Part shown: piece after piece, positions 46,485 through 56,811 of the stretch
Layout of the letters: each line of letters starts with the position of its first letter
How positions within the stretch are numbered: position 1 is the stretch's first letter
NCBI RefSeq assembly: GCF_019278565.1
Contig: NZ_CP058988.1
Span: 3,844,001-3,908,000, forward strand
Source of the DNA: Cellulophaga sp. HaHa_2_95
GTDB lineage: Bacteria; Bacteroidota; Bacteroidia; Flavobacteriales; Flavobacteriaceae
Length of the DNA stretch: 64,000 nucleotides
Direction of reading: 5' to 3'
Made by a program: the position numbers and the translations under genes
Notes under the pieces: model-generated
Databases searched by the model: none
What the model was told of the DNA's origin: nothing
What the model saw: the letters and a program-made list of their open reading frames with translations, nothing else

Positions 46485-48986
46485 ATGAAAAAATACACAT
46501 CAGTAATACTCCTAATTTGTTCCCTGCACTTTTTAGCGGCACAACATAGCAGCGTAGACATTTTAAGAGATTGGAAGTTTAGTAATTATGATCACGGAGC
46601 TGCCTTTCAAGAAAATTTTAATGATGCCGATTGGGAGCATGTCACTGTACCTCATGATTGGGCGGTTAAAGAAGATTTCAACTTCACTCATGACATTCAA
46701 TTAACCATGGTAATTCAAGATGGTGAAACAACTCCAAAATACAGAACCGGACGTACAGGAGCTTTGCCTTATGTTGGTATTGGCTGGTATCGAACAAATT
46801 ATACGGTTTCTGCTACAGAATTAGAAGAAAATATAGAACTACTCTTCGATGGTGCTATGAGTAATGCTAAAGTTTACGTAAACGGTGCTTATGTTGGAGC
46901 AAGACCCTTTGGTTACATTTCTTTTCATTTTGATATTACCAAATTCTTAAAAGCTGGAGAGAACACTATCGCTGTACGACTAGAGAACTTTAATAGTCAA
47001 TCACGCTGGTATCCTGGAGCTGGTTTATATAGAAAAGTCTCTGTAAAAAAGAGAAATAAAACCCATGTTAAAACTTGGGGAACTTTTGTTTCTACTCCTC
47101 AAATTACAAATAAGAAAGCCTTAGTTCATTTAGATTTAGAAGTCGTAGGTGAAGGAAAGTGTACGATATTTAACGAGATAATAGCGCCTGATGGAAAAAA
47201 AATAGCTCAAAATTCAAAAGATATTTCTTTAAGTGGAGAAGCAAAACTATCTGAAAATTTTAAAATTCTAAAACCTCAGCTTTGGGATATTAAAACACCT
47301 CAACTTTATACTTTAAAAACTTCCATTTTAAAAAATGGAACGGTCGTAGATACCTACACGACCACCTTTGGAGTTAGAAGTATTCGATTTGAACTGGATG
47401 GGTTTTATTTAAACGATGAAAAAATACGGTTTAAAGGCGTAAACATGCACCATGATTTTGGCCCTGTAGGTGCTGCTTTTCATAAAGAACTATTTATCCG
47501 ACAAATGAAAAAAATGAAGGAGATGGGCGTTAATGCAATTCGGTTTTCTCATAATCCACCCGCGCCAGAAGCGCTCGATATTTGCGACGAAATGGGCATT
47601 TTAGCTATTGATGAAGCCTTTGATGAATGGCAATTAGGAAAAGTTTTAAACGGATATTCTAAACATTTTGATTTGTGGGCTAAGGAAGACCTTAGTGATA
47701 TGATTTTAAGAGACAGAAACCACCCTAGTATTATTATGTGGAGTATTGGAAATGAAATTATGGAACAGTATCAACATGATCCTAACAAAATTACTTCCTA
47801 CCTAAATACTATTGTAAAATCTTTAGATACTACTCGAGCAACCACCGCAGGCTTTAATTCAGCTAACAATGCCTTAGAAAGTGGTATGGCTGCCACCGTA
47901 GATGTGGCGGGGTTTAACTATAAACCAGGAATTTACCATAAAATAAGAGAACACTATCCAACTATAAAATTCTACGCTAGTGAAACAGGAGGCTCTTTGA
48001 GCACCCGAAATTCTTATAAATTCCCTGTTGTTTTTGATACGTTGCAAAATCAAAGAGGAACATCTGTACATACAGAGCTATATGCAGACGGGCAACCAGG
48101 AAATTATGAGAACACGAACGTTCCATGGGGTTACGCCCCATATAAAGAGTTTGCATCACAAGAGTATAATGATTTTGTTTATGGCGAATTTGTATGGACG
48201 GGCTATGATTATTTAGGCGAACCTTCTCCATACCATACGGCAAAATCAAGAAGTTCTTATTTTGCCCCTGTGGATATGGTAGGGTTGGAAAAGGATAAAT
48301 TTTACTTGTACAAAAGCGAATGGAACGAAGATACAGAGGTGTTACATTTCTTTCCGCATTGGTCTTTACCGGAAATGAAAGGTAAAAAAATCCCTGTGGT
48401 ATGTTTTACGACATATGATAAAGCAGAATTGTTTGTAAACGGTAAGAGCTATGGTATAAAAACCAAAAATAAACCAGCAATACCAGAATTTCTAGCAACA
48501 GACATAAAAAAAGAAGCCTCCGGAGGTACAACTATGGCTCAGCTAGAAGCGTATGCTTTAGTTTGGGAACAGGTAATTTATGAACCGGGGGAAGCCAAAA
48601 TTATTGCGTATGACAAGAAAGGTAAAAAAGTAGCAGAAACCAGGCGTGTTACTGCTGGGAAACCTCATCATATCAGCGTAAAAAATGAAACGCAAATAAT
48701 TCAAGAGGGCGAAGTAGCTGTATACGTTGTTTCCGTAGTGGATAAAGATGGAAATTTATATCCGCACTATAATAAAAACATGAAGATTGAAGTCAGCGGA
48801 GCTGCTCAATTTTTAGCTTCGGGAAATGGAGATCCTACTAATGTACAAAACCTATCAAAACCTACTAGAGCCTTTTTCAACGGTCAAGCCGTGATCTATG
48901 TTCAATCTATTGCTAAAGGAACCATCGTATTAAAAACGAATTCTGAAGATTTTGAAGGTACAAACACTACGGTAATTGTAAAGTAA
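46485..48986 (+). CDS. GH2 glycoside hydrolase, beta-galactosidase-like
   Basis: An 833-residue secreted GH2 enzyme (signal peptide HFLAAQ). Acid/base Glu424 in MWSIGNEI and nucleophile Glu500 in YASETGG are both present, and the sequence runs parallel to the GH2 at 33289 throughout (GxGPVGAAFHKELF, FDEWQLGKVLNGYSKHFD). It follows the GH16 gene by 34 bases and ends at a strong bidirectional terminator. Confidence 0.9.
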   Translation: MKKYTSVILLICSLHFLAAQHSSVDILRDWKFSNYDHGAAFQENFNDADWEHVTVPHDWAVKEDFNFTHDIQLTMVIQDGETTPKYRTGRTGALPYVGIGWYRTNYTVSATELEENIELLFDGAMSNAKVYVNGAYVGARPFGYISFHFDITKFLKAGENTIAVRLENFNSQSRWYPGAGLYRKVSVKKRNKTHVKTWGTFVSTPQITNKKALVHLDLEVVGEGKCTIFNEIIAPDGKKIAQNSKDISLSGEAKLSENFKILKPQLWDIKTPQLYTLKTSILKNGTVVDTYTTTFGVRSIRFELDGFYLNDEKIRFKGVNMHHDFGPVGAAFHKELFIRQMKKMKEMGVNAIRFSHNPPAPEALDICDEMGILAIDEAFDEWQLGKVLNGYSKHFDLWAKEDLSDMILRDRNHPSIIMWSIGNEIMEQYQHDPNKITSYLNTIVKSLDTTRATTAGFNSANNALESGMAATVDVAGFNYKPGIYHKIREHYPTIKFYASETGGSLSTRNSYKFPVVFDTLQNQRGTSVHTELYADGQPGNYENTNVPWGYAPYKEFASQEYNDFVYGEFVWTGYDYLGEPSPYHTAKSRSSYFAPVDMVGLEKDKFYLYKSEWNEDTEVLHFFPHWSLPEMKGKKIPVVCFTTYDKAELFVNGKSYGIKTKNKPAIPEFLATDIKKEASGGTTMAQLEAYALVWEQVIYEPGEAKIIAYDKKGKKVAETRRVTAGKPHHISVKNETQIIQEGEVAVYVVSVVDKDGNLYPHYNKNMKIEVSGAAQFLASGNGDPTNVQNLSKPTRAFFNGQAVIYVQSIAKGTIVLKTNSEDFEGTNTTVIVK

Positions 48987-49019
48987 ATAGGGCTTCTTAG
49001 CTTACATAATACGGATAAT

Positions 49020-49060
49020 AATAAACTCCGCTTAGATTAGGATGCTAAGCGGAGTTTATT
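49020..49060. terminator. Bidirectional terminator between GH2 and the split sulfatase
   Basis: Perfect stem AATAAACTCCGCTTAG / CTAAGCGGAGTTTATT of 15-16 bp with a 9-base loop between convergent genes. Confidence 0.9.
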
Positions 49061-49127
49061 TTATTGAAATATGAGGCCTTAAAATTTAACTACCAGAGAG
49101 CTCATCACTCAGATTTATATTAAGCCT

Positions 49128-50743
49128 TTACTCTTTTCTTGCAATTACGTTTAATGGTTCTGGGGTTTCTGTTCTATTGATTGATGCATCATGCTCGGTC
49201 TCATGCAGATTAAATCTAGGAAGTACTTTATTTAATTCATCCCTTTCTTTTCTATGTGCTTCAGAAACTTCATTCCAATCCTTTATTTTCTTAAAACTGA
49301 TTAAATCATCGGGATTCTCACCAACGTCCCACCAATCATTTTTGCCATCTTTTAAAACAAAATCACCTCGAATAATCTGCATGTCTTTATGATAGCCATA
49401 GATCCATTCCCGATGTTTTTGTTTATCCGTAGTTAAAAAAGGCAGTAAACTCTCTCCATTAACCTCATAACTATCTGGTATTTTTACGGATGCAATTTCT
49501 GCTATCGTTGGTAACATATCAGACATATTTACTAATATATCTTGCAAGCCTTTTTTGGTCATGTTCATTCCTGGAGCGTAAATAATTAAAGGTACATGGG
49601 TTCCTTTTTGAGAAACGGGACTCCCCTTTCCATAGCCGCTTGTACCATTATCTGCACAAAAAATAAAGATAGTATTATTAGCTACCCCCATTTCCTTTAA
49701 TTTATTCATGTAACGCCAAACCTGATAATCTAAATAATTAACATGATGGTGAATACCACTTTCAGTAATGGTACCGTGGGTATCATAAACTCCCTTATCA
49801 CCCGTTACGTTTGGCTGTATTCTTGTATACGCTTTTCCATCCCAACTAATCTTTGGTGTGCCGGGCCATTTATTTTTACTATTGGGATTTAAAAAATCCA
49901 TTGCATCATGACCTAAATGACTGGTATGGTAAATAAAAAAAGGTTTTTTCTCCTTTTGTTTGCGCTCCATAAAATCGAAAATAAAATCTAATTCCACATC
50001 CGGTCCAAATGTATTTAACCCAAAAGTGTCTTTTGCCGCTTTATTATTGGGCCACCATTCTAAAGACTCAGAAGCCTTGGGGTGATTTAATAATTGCACA
50101 TGGGGTTTCCAATACCAACCAGATTGCACATAAGACGTCACTTCTACATCAGTATCTGCATTAACTATTTTTTTGACACCGTTGACTTTTCTAGTTTCCA
50201 GTCTAAAATCTGTAGTTGCTATAGGCGTATTATAAGATCCTTCACCAGGGGTAAAACAACCCTCATCAAAATTAAAACCTTCAATTTTCATTTGTGTTTT
50301 CCCTGCCCAGTAGGTCGCATACCCCCTTTATTAGCAATATCTTCTAGTGTATAGGCAGCGCTATCGTACAGGTTCCAGCTTCCTTTTTGGTCAGGTGCTT
50401 TTCCTTTATCGCTATTATGCCACCACTTGTGCTGGTGTGCATACCTGCCCGTCATCATCATAGCTCTACTCGGAGAACATATGGTAGCAGCCCAAGCTGT
50501 TTTTACATAGATTCCTTCTTCTGCCAAATGATTTAAAACAGGAGTTTGGGCTCGGTATTGCATATCTGAAGTATCGCCCCCTTTAGGTACGCTCCATACT
50601 GAGGAGCCATAAATAGGTAATTCTCTAGCACTAATATCATCGGCATAGAGTAAAATAATATTAGGCTTCTCTTGAGCAATACTCTGTTGTACAATCACTA
50701 AAAAAAATCCAAAAATGGCACTTCTAATAATTTCTAGTTTCAT
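49128..50743 (-). pseudogene. S1-family sulfatase interrupted by a frameshift
   Basis: The first part (50743 to ~50326, 139 residues) has a signal peptide (SIAQ), YADDIS and an intact CSPSR (Cys89), and ends in DIANKGG. Shifting by one base at the run of five C at 50322-50326 continues as [21 protein letters not shown] and joins the second frame (from ATG 50291) with CADNGTSG and a full C-terminal half. One missing base in that homopolymer accounts for the break; adding one C restores a ~538-residue sulfatase. All key motifs are present, so the gene is either recently broken or affected by a sequencing error. The domain carries an unusual insertion with [14 protein letters not shown]. Downstream of the sulfatase at 50765. 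Confidence 0.85.
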
Positions 50744-50764
50744 AGGTTCAAAAATGATGATGCG

Positions 50765-52561
50765 TTAATCTATTTGCGTTATATAAGTATAGTAAACACC
50801 GTATGATGTCTCATTTTCAATAAAATCATTAATTAGAAAAGTTTTGCCTTTTTGTAAATGCACTGTAAAAACTACTTCTTCTTCTTGAGGTTTGATGCCT
50901 TTTTCGAGTATTTGATTGGCTATAGATATCTTCGCCTTTGTTGGTGTAATTCTTTTATATTGAAATAAGTTCTTTGGGTTTTCGTGGGGCACATCCCAAA
51001 TAGCTCCAGGGCATTCTTTGGGCCACCTACGAAGGGATATTAAATAATCACCTTCTTGTTCAACATATATTGCATGAGTATTGTTGGTATTTTTCATTCC
51101 CTCTGCCACCTGTTCACATTTCCAAATACCCTCATCCTCGCCAATAGCATGTTGAATTGTAAGTTTAAGTTCTAGCTGCTCTTTAGATCCTATATGATTC
51201 AAAGGCAATTCAAAATAGGTTTTATTTGTTTTTACAGAATCTAAGAATACTTTATTTTCCTTTAGTAATTGCACAATTATTTCTGGATACTTGTCTGCTA
51301 AATTTTGGTGTTGTTGGGGGTCTTTGGTTACATCATACAATGCCGTACCATTAATCAATCGCCATTGATTTTTCATAATACATGTGCCATCTTCATCATA
51401 AGGTGGTCTCCAATCTTGACGATTGTGTAGAAAAATAGTGCGATTAGAAGCTAAGGACTCTTTGGACAAAATGGATGATGAAAAATCAAGTCCGTCTAAT
51501 GGTGTGCTTTCAGGTACATTTAAATGACATAATGCAGCCAATGTGGGTATTAAATCTACATGCGCAGCAATTGTATTTACATCTCTTCCCCCTGCTATCT
51601 TACCCTCAGGCCAACGAATAAAAAACGGTACACGGTGGCCACCTTCTTCTTTATCACCTTTTATACCCCTGTAGCCTTTGTTATAGCCAAACTTACCGTC
51701 TCTACTATATCCAAATCTAGTACCATTATCACTCATAAAGATAAGAATGGTATTTTCTAACAAATTTTGTTCCTCTAAATACTGGTGGAATTTGCCAAAA
51801 TTTTCATCTATACTGGCGATCATACCATAAAGATTTGCACTACTAATTTCTTTACCTTCTAATTTCTTATAAGGCTCTGCATATTTTTCTGCAACAATTA
51901 AAGGGTCATGTGGTGCATTTAAAGGCAAGTAAACAAAAAATGGGTTCTCTTTATTTTGACCAATAAAACGTGTCGCTTCTTCAAACCATACATCTGTACA
52001 ATAGCCTTCAAATTGTTTTGGCTGATTATTTACATAATACACATCATCAAAATAACTATTACCCCAATAATCTGACAATTCTCCAATACCACCGGCAAGA
52101 TGGTGTATAGCCGTATCAAAACCAGTGTCTGTAGGTCTTGACGGAAAGTTATCGCCTAAGTGCCATTTTCCAAATAAGCCTGTTTTATACCCATTCGCCT
52201 TAAAAATATCAGCTATAGTAATAGCATCTTCAGACAAGGCATCTCTTCCTTTAAACGTTGCCCAAGTCCCATTATTAATAGGATACTGCCCTGTCATTAG
52301 TGCGGCTCTCGTTGGGGTGCATAACGGACTCACATGAAAATCGGTCATGCGTACAGCTTCCTTATAAAAAGCGTCTATTTTCGGTGTTTTTAGCCACGGA
52401 TTACCCTGACACCCTAAATCTCCAATACCTAAATCATCTGCTAAAATTAGAATGACATTAGGAGGATTCTCTTTATTTTTTTGCATCGAAAACCCCGAAA
52501 AAAAAGTTATAAAGATTAGTAGTCCCATTAATTTATGGCTCATATCTATTTTAAATTTCAT
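50765..52561 (-). CDS. S1-family sulfatase with CTPTR motif and C-terminal extension
   Basis: A 598-residue secreted sulfatase with ADDLGIGD, CTPTR (Cys81), FGKWHLGDNFP and MSDNGT, plus a C-terminal beta-rich module (GDYLISLRRWP). It shares architecture and motif variants with the sulfatase at 41877 and is a paralogue. It starts 6 bases after the BNR-protein stop, hence one transcription unit with it. Confidence 0.9.
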   Translation of the reverse strand: MKFKIDMSHKLMGLLIFITFFSGFSMQKNKENPPNVILILADDLGIGDLGCQGNPWLKTPKIDAFYKEAVRMTDFHVSPLCTPTRAALMTGQYPINNGTWATFKGRDALSEDAITIADIFKANGYKTGLFGKWHLGDNFPSRPTDTGFDTAIHHLAGGIGELSDYWGNSYFDDVYYVNNQPKQFEGYCTDVWFEEATRFIGQNKENPFFVYLPLNAPHDPLIVAEKYAEPYKKLEGKEISSANLYGMIASIDENFGKFHQYLEEQNLLENTILIFMSDNGTRFGYSRDGKFGYNKGYRGIKGDKEEGGHRVPFFIRWPEGKIAGGRDVNTIAAHVDLIPTLAALCHLNVPESTPLDGLDFSSSILSKESLASNRTIFLHNRQDWRPPYDEDGTCIMKNQWRLINGTALYDVTKDPQQHQNLADKYPEIIVQLLKENKVFLDSVKTNKTYFELPLNHIGSKEQLELKLTIQHAIGEDEGIWKCEQVAEGMKNTNNTHAIYVEQEGDYLISLRRWPKECPGAIWDVPHENPKNLFQYKRITPTKAKISIANQILEKGIKPQEEEVVFTVHLQKGKTFLINDFIENETSYGVYYTYITQID

Positions 52562-52567
52562 TGAGTG

Positions 52568-55195
52568 TTACTCGTTCAACCAAGGTTCTTTACTTTCATT
52601 TAAATAGGTAATGAACCAACCACTACCCCAGCCTGCTGCCCAAAGCACATTTTCATTATAGGGATCTGGTTTTACATCTACCATTTTATCGGGTTGCCCT
52701 AGACCCTTATTTATTTTATTCCAATTTTTACCTGCATCCGTCGAAAGATAAATCCCCGGATTCTTAAAATTATCTGCCATAGATATTGGTTGACTTGCGA
52801 CACTTATCACTAATAACTCTGGTTTAACAGGTGATGATTCTACCTGCCACACAAAAGGAGCTTTAAACAGCTGCTGCCATTTCTTTCCTTTATTTTTACT
52901 TCGCCATACACCGCCTTCTTCATAACTACCCGTACGGCGCCCCGTAGCGATGTAGAAATATCCATTATGGCGGTCAATAAAAATAGAATTGACGGCTTTT
53001 ATTTCTGAAGGGAGTGTCATTTTCTTCCAAGTACTGCCTTTATCGGTAGTGCTGTAGAGTCCGCCATTAGCATCGTTCACAGCAGCATATAAGTTATTCG
53101 AATTTTGTGGATCCATTGTTATTCTGCGCACACTAGCATTTTTATGAAAACCTGTATTATTTAATTCCCAAGTATATCCTCCATCAAAAGAACGATAAAA
53201 TCCATAGCCTCCTTTGGTTAATTTAGGTGCTTTACTACCTACTTCTGAAATAGGACTTTTAACCGTACAGAAATACATGTTCTCAGGATTTTCAGGATCT
53301 ATAGTTAACGAGTATTGGGTAGCTAGACCTTCCCAAGAGTTATTCGCGGCATCAAAAATAGTAGCTATATTTTCCCATGTCTTGCCAGCATCTTTACTTC
53401 TTCGAAATTTACCTCTGTGTTCTTGGCGCCACGCTAAAGAATATATTGTATTTGGATCTTTGGGGTGTACTGCAACGGTAGCGGTGGAATGTTGCCCATG
53501 ATTGCCACCATAATCCTGTACTTGACCATCTAGCTGCGTAACTGCTACTGCTTGTTTGTCTGGCCAATCTTCTAAATCTGTAGTTTGCCATAAACCATGT
53601 TCACCGCTTGCCAATAATCGTCTTTCATTAATTCCGGTTTCCAATAACATAAATCTACCAGGTAAATTACTACCTCCACGGCCTATCCATTTATTACTTC
53701 CTACAGAAGTTTCGTAATCATCTATCTGCTGCCATGTTTTACCATGATCTGATGATTTAAGGGTCTGTTGGTCTATACCGATAAATACTTCTCCTAAGGA
53801 ATTAATATTCATCATACGATTCCCTGAACGTTCCATTTCATGGTCCATATAGGTTTGCAAATGCGCAAATTCAACATTGGCACCTATAGGATTGTTTCTC
53901 CCTTGCCAATAGGCTTTATCTTTTTCACTAAGCCAATAAGATCCCTGTCTAGCGCAAGCAAACCAAGACGCACCTCCATTTTCTGTTTTCCAAACATCGC
54001 CAGCTCCAAAACTAAAATCATGCTTTTTATTGAAGGACACATAAATTTCGTCAGAATTTATGGGATTCACCACCAAACGATTGAATACCGGCAGGATCTC
54101 TGATGGTAAGTTAGTATATGTCTCTCTGGCTTCATTTTTAGAAAGATTAAACCAAAAACCAATAGTTTTATAATACCGATCTATCTCCGCCGAAAAATTA
54201 ATTTTAGTTAAATCGATTGCAAGGTTACTGGTAATATTCTCCCAAGATTTTCCGTAGTCTGTACTCTTATACACCCCTCCTATTGAGCCTACTGTATCTC
54301 CGATGGCACGATACCTTGTTTGCTCAACCAAATACAATATAAAGGTGCCTGTTTTTTCATTATAATAAGACGTAAGGTCTCTAGGTAAATTGTTGGGCAA
54401 ACCTTCATGGCTCTCATGCCAATCTACACCGCCATTAGTACTGGTATAAAACCCGTAATTTGTGGCTATAAAAATGGTCCTTGGATTTGTTGGGTGATAG
54501 ATAATTCTGCCCACATCTAAGTCTTTTGAAATATCTGAGGCTATTTTAGACCAGGTTTTTCCGGCATCAACTGTTTTTAAAATATAGCCATAACTAGCGC
54601 GGTCATTAAGAGTTCCGTGAGGATTAGCTAAACTTCTATGATTATCTTTAATATTCCAAAAATCTCCCGCACCAATTAACCATTCATCATCATTTTTAGG
54701 ATGGATAGCTATTTTGGTATGCGCATTACTAGGATGTTTGCCTTCTATTCTTGGAATCTGATAAATTGAATGCCAATTTCTTCCTCGATCCTTAGACGTA
54801 TATACCACTCCACGACGTTCTATAGCTACGCCAAAATCAGGGTTTTGCTTAGAAAAAACAATATCCAACACGCGTTCCATATCAAAACCACTCCCGTCAG
54901 AATCTTTTAAGGTATGCCAAGACTTTGCTCCGTCCCAGGTGCCATAACTTACGTGCATATCTGGTCCCATAAACATGGTTTCTGGATCTGAAGGATGTGT
55001 CCAAAACTCTTCATTGTAACCAGACATTCCTGGTCCAAAATTTTTCCAAACTACCGTTGAATCCGATATAACCTTTTCTGTTTTTATCTGTTCAAAAAAA
55101 GATTTATTAGTAGCAGATTTGCTCTGTTGTGAGTTTGTAAAATTACTTGCTAAAAGCGCCATAGTGATGCAAGAAAATTTGGCAAATTTTTTCAT
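52568..55195 (-). CDS. Large BNR/Asp-box propeller protein of unknown activity
   Basis: An 875-residue secreted protein (signal peptide, SNFTNSQ) composed of Asp-box repeats: at least ten SxDxGxxW-type motifs, for example TVDAGKTW, STNGGVDW, STDYGKSW, TENGGASW, SSDHGKTW, SKDAGKTW, SFDGGYTW, STDKGSTW and STDAGKNW. Two seven-bladed propellers, as in GH74 and sortilin-like proteins, would account for the length. No GH74 or sialidase catalytic set could be confirmed by eye. It is first in an operon with sulfatases and has a well-formed HTCS-type promoter, so it is probably a real part of galactan degradation, possibly a lyase, hydrolase or binding protein. Confidence 0.8.
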   Translation of the reverse strand: MKKFAKFSCITMALLASNFTNSQQSKSATNKSFFEQIKTEKVISDSTVVWKNFGPGMSGYNEEFWTHPSDPETMFMGPDMHVSYGTWDGAKSWHTLKDSDGSGFDMERVLDIVFSKQNPDFGVAIERRGVVYTSKDRGRNWHSIYQIPRIEGKHPSNAHTKIAIHPKNDDEWLIGAGDFWNIKDNHRSLANPHGTLNDRASYGYILKTVDAGKTWSKIASDISKDLDVGRIIYHPTNPRTIFIATNYGFYTSTNGGVDWHESHEGLPNNLPRDLTSYYNEKTGTFILYLVEQTRYRAIGDTVGSIGGVYKSTDYGKSWENITSNLAIDLTKINFSAEIDRYYKTIGFWFNLSKNEARETYTNLPSEILPVFNRLVVNPINSDEIYVSFNKKHDFSFGAGDVWKTENGGASWFACARQGSYWLSEKDKAYWQGRNNPIGANVEFAHLQTYMDHEMERSGNRMMNINSLGEVFIGIDQQTLKSSDHGKTWQQIDDYETSVGSNKWIGRGGSNLPGRFMLLETGINERRLLASGEHGLWQTTDLEDWPDKQAVAVTQLDGQVQDYGGNHGQHSTATVAVHPKDPNTIYSLAWRQEHRGKFRRSKDAGKTWENIATIFDAANNSWEGLATQYSLTIDPENPENMYFCTVKSPISEVGSKAPKLTKGGYGFYRSFDGGYTWELNNTGFHKNASVRRITMDPQNSNNLYAAVNDANGGLYSTTDKGSTWKKMTLPSEIKAVNSIFIDRHNGYFYIATGRRTGSYEEGGVWRSKNKGKKWQQLFKAPFVWQVESSPVKPELLVISVASQPISMADNFKNPGIYLSTDAGKNWNKINKGLGQPDKMVDVKPDPYNENVLWAAGWGSGWFITYLNESKEPWLNE

Positions 55196-55219
55196 TTACT
55201 TTGAGACTATTTAATAGCT

Positions 55220-55280
55220 CAAAACTACTTAAGTTATTACCTATAGCCCTACTCATATGTTTTTTCCAATAGAACGTATG
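55220..55280 (-). promoter_or_regulatory. Candidate HTCS-controlled promoter of the BNR/sulfatase operon
   Basis: On the minus strand CATACGTTC begins at 55280 and CATATG begins at 55259 (21-bp spacing); after 26 bases comes TAGTTTTG (55227-55220), a perfect TAnnTTTG box, 24 bases before the BNR start codon. Confidence 0.6.
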
Positions 55281-55370
55281 CTTTATTTCGCCTCGATTTC
55301 TTTTTTCAGCAAGCCATAGAAGAATCGCTCACCCTAATTTAAAACAAGATATAAGGAGATTCTGGCATAA

Positions 55371-56675
55371 TTATTCATCTTTTTTAATACCTCTGCCTTC
55401 GGGGTGTTGGTTTATAGTACCCATACCCTGTGAAAAATAAACTTCGGGCTTATGCCAAATACCGGTACTCTTAAAAGCTGGTTCATCATAATCTAAACTC
55501 AAATCGCAATCAAATCTTCCTAAAATTGTATATCCTTTTCCTGGACTACCCGCGTTTACAAAATGAGATAAGCCCCAAGTAAAACCTCTGCCATCTTTAG
55601 TGTCCGTAAATGCGTCTGGAGCAAAAGGTGCTGCCGCTGTGGGAGTTAAGGAAACACTCGATGCCATTTTAAAATTTACGCCATCCTCAGCATATTGTAT
55701 GGTTTCACGCTCGTTACCATCCTTAATAGCTAAGGTAGCTACACCACCTTTATAGGGCCAGTATGTGGTCTCATGAACTGATTGCATCACTGGATTTAAA
55801 GAATGCTTTTTATAAGGCCCTAAAGGATCTTCTGCTATTGCCAAACCATGCCCTACAGCATAGTTACTTCTATTATCGGGCCATTTGTTATATGCTGCTT
55901 TGTAATACACATAAATTTTTCCGTCATGTACCAGAGGCTGTGGATCATGCGTAGCTTTATGGTCCCATTCTCCTTCTTTACCAAACGGAATTACTTTATC
56001 TCCGCCATGGGTCCAAGGGCCATTGGGCGAATCAGCATAGGAAATAGATACAGGACACAAATCTCCCCTTAACCCACTCGGTTCATCAAAAGCTTGGTAG
56101 TACAAATAGTATTTGTTTTTCCATACCAAAATATCGGGCGTAGCCACAGAACGCCATCCTGATTTTGGTTTTTCTGGACGTGAAATTGCCACCCCTTGTT
56201 CTTCCCATTTAATTCCGTCTTTACTGGTAGCATACCAAATATCACATAAATCCCAATCGGTAGAAGGTATTTCATCCGTAGCTTCTGCCGCACGATTCCA
56301 TCCAATAGGAGGCACTACCGTATGCCTTTTGGTGTACCATACATAATATTTACCGTCAACTAAAATAGGTCTTGAAGAGTCTCTTCTCGAGATAGTCCCA
56401 TCACCATTATTATAGTCAAAACCATTTAAACGCGTATACTTAAATTGAGAGAAAAGTTCGTTGTCCTGTACTCGTGGTGCGGGATAATCAAACATTCTTT
56501 CTGAAGAAGCACTAAGCGGAATATTTGGTTTTTCCGTAGGCATTTTAAAAGGAAAAATTTTTGAAGATTCAATTTCAATACTCTCTTTTACCGCTGTCTC
56601 TTTTTGCTCACACGAAATGGCGGACACCACCAAAAATAATAAGATGATCTGTCTAATATTGCTTAGTAACTTCAT
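55371..56675 (-). CDS. GH117-family enzyme, duplicate copy A (active-site-neighbour changes)
   Basis: A 434-residue lipoprotein (AISC, Cys22) of GH117, a clade different from the AhgA-like protein at 4171. ATG at 56675 gives exactly the length of copy B. Predicted active-site residues are Asp99, Asp244 (ATHDP) and His301-Glu302. Compared with copy B it has Ser100 for Pro directly after Asp99 (RRDSSRP) and Val300 for Gly directly before His301 (QSVHE). The AhgA-like gene has Pro and Gly at both places, so copy A is the changed one. It may have altered or lost activity. The N-terminal signal peptide is unrelated to copy B, so the duplication covers only the mature part. Confidence 0.88.
   Translation of the reverse strand: MKLLSNIRQIILLFLVVSAISCEQKETAVKESIEIESSKIFPFKMPTEKPNIPLSASSERMFDYPAPRVQDNELFSQFKYTRLNGFDYNNGDGTISRRDSSRPILVDGKYYVWYTKRHTVVPPIGWNRAAEATDEIPSTDWDLCDIWYATSKDGIKWEEQGVAISRPEKPKSGWRSVATPDILVWKNKYYLYYQAFDEPSGLRGDLCPVSISYADSPNGPWTHGGDKVIPFGKEGEWDHKATHDPQPLVHDGKIYVYYKAAYNKWPDNRSNYAVGHGLAIAEDPLGPYKKHSLNPVMQSVHETTYWPYKGGVATLAIKDGNERETIQYAEDGVNFKMASSVSLTPTAAAPFAPDAFTDTKDGRGFTWGLSHFVNAGSPGKGYTILGRFDCDLSLDYDEPAFKSTGIWHKPEVYFSQGMGTINQHPEGRGIKKDE
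55393..56632 (-). repeat. Direct repeat, copy A (GH117)
   Basis: About 1240 bases nearly identical to 58217-59456 with a constant offset of 2824 bases and no indel seen. Similarity stops inside the signal peptide at one end and near the stop codon at the other, with one GH16 gene between the copies. Confidence 0.9.
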
Positions 56676-56811
56676 AATTATTCGTAATATATTTATGTTG
56701 AATTTATCTTGATTTGAAGGACAAAATGTATAAACCCCCAATGGTTCTTATAGTAAACCTAAAGATCTACTATAAGAACCTGACTAAAATGAGCTTTGGG
56801 AATTTTATATG

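Noticed and set aside
53214..54103. Long plus-strand frames within the BNR gene
   Set aside because: They are antisense shadows of a clearly coding frame with repeated Asp-boxes and show no domain of their own.
55285..55320. Terminator after GH117 copy A
   Set aside because: CGATTTCTT/AAGAATCG can pair with a bulge, but the loop is long and there is no T tract in the right place.
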